Assembly (NCBI GenBank): GCA_050743625.1 | Contig: JBOGED010000547.1 | Coordinates: 1-14,766 of the forward strand | Reading direction: 5' to 3' | Length of the DNA stretch: 14,766 nt | DNA from: JBOGED01 sp050743625 | Lineage (GTDB): Bacteria > Actinomycetota > Nitriliruptoria > Euzebyales > Egibacteraceae | In this document: piece after piece, positions 12,536 through 14,766 of the stretch | How the letters are laid out: the number at the start of each line of letters is the position of its first letter | Numbering within the stretch: the first letter of the stretch is position 1 | The notes under the pieces: generated by a model | Database searches by the model: none | Seen by the model: the letters and a program-made list of their open reading frames with translations, nothing else | Told to the model about the DNA's origin: nothing | Program-made: the position numbers and the translations under genes

Positions 12536-13837
12536 ATGGATCCCTTGACTGCGCTTTCTGTCCAGTTCGATCCGTTGCGTCCCTTGGATGCAGACGAAAG
12601 CGATCTGTATGTCGATTGGCAGAATGAGTTGGATGTTGCTGACGACGTGAAGCTGCGGTTGGCCAACTCCATCGCGCGCAGCCCGGGCCCGGTGACGCGG
12701 CTGTTCACAGGTCACCGCGGCGCTGGCAAGACCACGGAGCTCAACCGCGTGCGCCAGCGTTTGCAAGCGGGCATTGGTGGGCGCAAGGTGTTCGTGTCGA
12801 TGCTCTTCGCTGAGCGCTGGGTTCACCTGGATGACGTGCAGCCTGAGGATCTCGTATATCAGATCGTCCGTCAGCTCGTGACTGACCTCAAGCGCACAGA
12901 CTTCGCCTTCGCCGAGACAAGTTTCCTAAATGCTCTGGGCGGTGTTCGTGATTTTCTTCGCGGAAGGCTCGCCGTCGACAGTGCCGATGTAGGGATGGAT
13001 CCGCTGACGGTCAGCTTGCGCTTCGAGTCGTTTCCGACCGCGCGCAAAGAGTTCCGTGATCTTCTACAAGGTCTCTTACCAACGATCTATGACCTCGTGA
13101 ATACCGAAATTCTCGTCAAGGCGCGGGCGTGGTTGGCGGAGCCCGCGCACGGCGGGTACTCGGACGTCGCAATAATTGTGGACCAGCTCGACCGGATTCC
13201 ACGCAAGCCGCTGAACGGCTACACGAACCACGAAAACTTATTCCTTGACCACGCTGGCCCGTTGCGATCGTTGAACTGCGACGTGGTCTATACGATCCCA
13301 ATCGAACTGGCGTACAGCCGTGCATACTCCCGGTTGCAGGATACCTACGGCAGCGCCATTCTTACATTGCCGGCGATCCCCGTAACCACCCGCGGGGGTG
13401 AACAGTTCCACCCTGGCGTGGAGGTTCTGCGGGAGATCGTCCAGCGCCGAGCCCACAAAGCCGGACTTGGGCTCGACCAAGTTTTTGCTACGCCTGATCT
13501 CCTCGAGGAGGTGCTACGCCGCTCGGGTGGGCATGTTCGAGGACTATTCGTGCTCTTGCAGTCAATACTCGACAGAAGCGCGGAGCTGCCAATAACCGGC
13601 ACGATCACGCAGCGGGGGCTCCGGCGCGCGGCTGCGGACCTGGCGGTGCCGCTGCGAGCTACCGACTGGGCGCTGCTGGCTGAAGTGCATGAGTCTCGCG
13701 ACAAAGTGGGCGAAGACCACGGCAGCTGGAATGAGCTTTTGCGTGACAGACTCGTGCTGGCCTACGAGGACGAGCTCGGTCACTGGTACGACCGGAACCC
13801 GCTTCTCGAGCTAGTCGAACCGAGAAGACGAAGATGA
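12536..13837 (+). CDS. AAA/STAND-like ATPase, first gene of an ATPase-TPR pair
   Basis: A 433-residue cytoplasmic P-loop ATPase. The N-terminus (MDPLTALSVQFDPLRPLDAD) and the phrase RLFTGHRGAGKTTELNRVR are typical of an ATPase commonly found next to TPR-repeat genes. Walker A is GHRGAGKTT at 59-67. Walker B is VAIIVDQLD at about 211-219, with the acidic DxxD ending. The end has a winged-helix-like segment (about 320-400). No nuclease, TIR or membrane segment is visible. The gene has lower third-position GC and more A/T than the relaxase, hinting at a different origin. It overlaps the TPR gene by four bases (ATGA), so the two are translated together. An upstream in-frame TTG (12530) is possible but less likely. 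Function is inferred, from the pairing, as a switch or sensor ATPase, possibly in defence. Confidence 0.8.
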   Translation: MDPLTALSVQFDPLRPLDADESDLYVDWQNELDVADDVKLRLANSIARSPGPVTRLFTGHRGAGKTTELNRVRQRLQAGIGGRKVFVSMLFAERWVHLDDVQPEDLVYQIVRQLVTDLKRTDFAFAETSFLNALGGVRDFLRGRLAVDSADVGMDPLTVSLRFESFPTARKEFRDLLQGLLPTIYDLVNTEILVKARAWLAEPAHGGYSDVAIIVDQLDRIPRKPLNGYTNHENLFLDHAGPLRSLNCDVVYTIPIELAYSRAYSRLQDTYGSAILTLPAIPVTTRGGEQFHPGVEVLREIVQRRAHKAGLGLDQVFATPDLLEEVLRRSGGHVRGLFVLLQSILDRSAELPITGTITQRGLRRAAADLAVPLRATDWALLAEVHESRDKVGEDHGSWNELLRDRLVLAYEDELGHWYDRNPLLELVEPRRRR

Positions 13838-14766
13838 GCGTCGCTGTTTCACCACTGGCGGACGATAACCGTGAGGAATTGGAGGCGCTGTGCCGGATGC
13901 TTACCCGGGCCAGCGGCTTCCGGTTAGGTTTCGCGGTAGTCAACCACCCGTCACTTCGTGGGCGCCTGGCCCAGGATATTAGTGCCGCGTGCGGGATCCG
14001 GCCGGACGAGGTCACGCTGAATCCTGGGGCTCCTGAAGGCATCGTCGCGCAGCTCGAACGGGCGGTGGGCCAGAACCATCCGCGCGCGCTGCTGGTCCAC
14101 GGCCTCGAGTCGATGCTCGACCTCACCCTGCGGCAGTCCCCGGCGATGGACCTGCTCAATCTCAACCGAGATTACTGCTGGCAGCGCTTTCCTTGGCCCG
14201 TGGTGTTCGTGGCTCCGCTGTTCGCGGTACGCGAGTTCGCTCGCCAAGCTCCTGATTTTTGGTCCGGCCGGACGGGCGTGTATCGCTTTACCGGGGATCA
14301 CGACGACATCAGAGAAACGCTTGCAGGGCTTGGGATCGACTACGACTGGTCGCTCCCAGCCGGCTCCAAGCTTGAACGCCGAGAGGTGCTCGATAGTGTT
14401 CATGCCGAACTCGAGGACACCGGAGGCGAGGACTCGTCGATCGTCTTGGAAACATTGACGCTTCTGGCGAGGGCCGCGGCCTTTGAGTACGACTGGTCGA
14501 GACAAGAGCGCATGCTCAGCCAAGCCCTGCCCATCTACCGCCAAATCGGCGCCCGGCTCGGCGAGGCGAACGCGATCCAGGCGCTGGGCGACGTCGCGCT
14601 GCAGCAGGACCGCTACGACGAGGCCAGCGAACGCTACGAGCAAGCCCTGCCCATCTACCGCCAAATCGGCGCCCGGCTCGGCGAGGCGAACGCGATCCAG
14701 GCGCTAGGCGACGTCGCGCGCATGCAGGACCGCTACGACGAGGCCAGCGAACGCTACGAGCAAGCC
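13834..14766 (+). CDS. TPR-repeat protein with degenerate ATPase-like N-domain (partial, runs off window)
   Basis: At least 311 residues; the 3' end lies outside the window. Residues 1-210 are an alpha/beta domain without a Walker A. The strands RALLVHGLESML and WPVVFVAPLFAVREFARQAP, then DFWSGRTGVYRF, match the N-domain seen, from general knowledge, in many bacterial ATPase/TPR proteins (pattern APDFWxxRSGV). From about residue 215 come TPR helices. From 230 on, nearly identical 40-residue units repeat (ALPIYRQIGARLGEANAIQA, then LGDVALQQDRYDEASERYEQ). Such repeats make a superhelical surface for protein binding or ligand sensing. ATG 13834 overlaps the ATPase stop, so a complex of the two products is likely. 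Confidence 0.8.
   Translation, partial: MSVAVSPLADDNREELEALCRMLTRASGFRLGFAVVNHPSLRGRLAQDISAACGIRPDEVTLNPGAPEGIVAQLERAVGQNHPRALLVHGLESMLDLTLRQSPAMDLLNLNRDYCWQRFPWPVVFVAPLFAVREFARQAPDFWSGRTGVYRFTGDHDDIRETLAGLGIDYDWSLPAGSKLERREVLDSVHAELEDTGGEDSSIVLETLTLLARAAAFEYDWSRQERMLSQALPIYRQIGARLGEANAIQALGDVALQQDRYDEASERYEQALPIYRQIGARLGEANAIQALGDVARMQDRYDEASERYEQA
14521..14766 (+). repeat. 120-base tandem repeat encoding TPR units
   Basis: Unit 1 (14521-14640) and unit 2 (14641-14760) differ at only five bases, clustered around one codon pair (Leu-Gln to Arg-Met) plus one silent change. A third copy begins at 14761 and is cut by the window end. Near-identity at DNA level points to recent expansion or gene conversion. 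Confidence 0.9.

Noticed and set aside
13951..14664. Minus-strand ORF opposite the TPR gene
   Set aside because: It is the complement of the TPR repeats and N-domain; no independent features.
14521..14766. CRISPR array
   Set aside because: The 120-base units are contiguous, in frame and encode TPR helices; there are no spacers.
1..14766. tRNA, rRNA or riboswitch genes, and insertion-sequence ends
   Set aside because: I saw no cloverleaf, rRNA motif, transposase domain or paired terminal repeats. Absence by eye is not proof; a covariance-model scan would settle the RNA genes.

Overview
The window is high-GC DNA from an actinomycete. The evidence is the very high third-position GC, an actinobacterial-type LexA box (TCGAAC-N4-GTTCGA), a DUF6879 / XRE-DUF5753 operon, a DUF4190-type 'septum formation' domain, and a MobF relaxase-helicase of the type carried on actinobacterial mobile elements. 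Gene content is accessory rather than housekeeping: TIR and STAND-like ATPases, two toxin-antitoxin pairs, regulator remnants and a conjugation gene. This looks like a genomic island, integrative element or plasmid segment.

Left part (1-3700). A short minus-strand ORF (105-242) is divergent from a plus-strand module. That module begins at a promoter overlapped by a perfect LexA/SOS palindrome (345-364). It contains an AAA ATPase of the ATPase_2/DUF234 type (431-1759) and, 33 bases on, a TIR-domain gene (1793-2380). The TIR gene reads into a DUF4190-like membrane segment and a 'septum formation' domain (2411-2887) if two opposite one-base indels in homopolymers are undone. This TIR-membrane-septum architecture next to an ATPase and under an SOS box is the most novel-looking element of the window. 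A minus-strand MntA/HepT toxin-antitoxin pair (3682 to about 3010) converges on it.

Middle (3800-8530). A minus-strand operon runs from about 5754 to 3808: a small peptide gene, DUF6879 (apparent CTG start, then a frameshift that artificially fuses it to the next gene), an XRE/DUF5753 regulator, and a small CxxC protein (frameshifted). Divergent from it is an intact secreted lipoprotein of the COG4315 repeat type (5945-6466) with a hairpin terminator. Then come a multiply frameshifted remnant of a tetratricopeptide-type regulator (minus, 6539-7197) and a plus-strand block of unrecognised, partly frameshifted ORFs (7156-8523). That block ends in a very strong hairpin.

Right part (8685-14766). 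A HicA/HicB pair (minus) has a palindromic operator-like promoter. A G/T-rich, hairpin-bearing leader (candidate oriT) precedes a MobF TrwC/TraI-type relaxase-helicase that is intact in content but split by three one-base shifts (9672-12430). Last is a two-gene ATPase-TPR module (12536-end) with ATGA coupling. Its second gene carries nearly identical 120-base tandem TPR units and runs off the window.

Many genes between 2.3 and 12.4 kb carry single-base indels, often in C or G runs, while several neighbours are intact. Either the assembly carries uncorrected indels or the island is decaying; raw reads would decide. Functional calls are from recognised motifs only. No database search was made.
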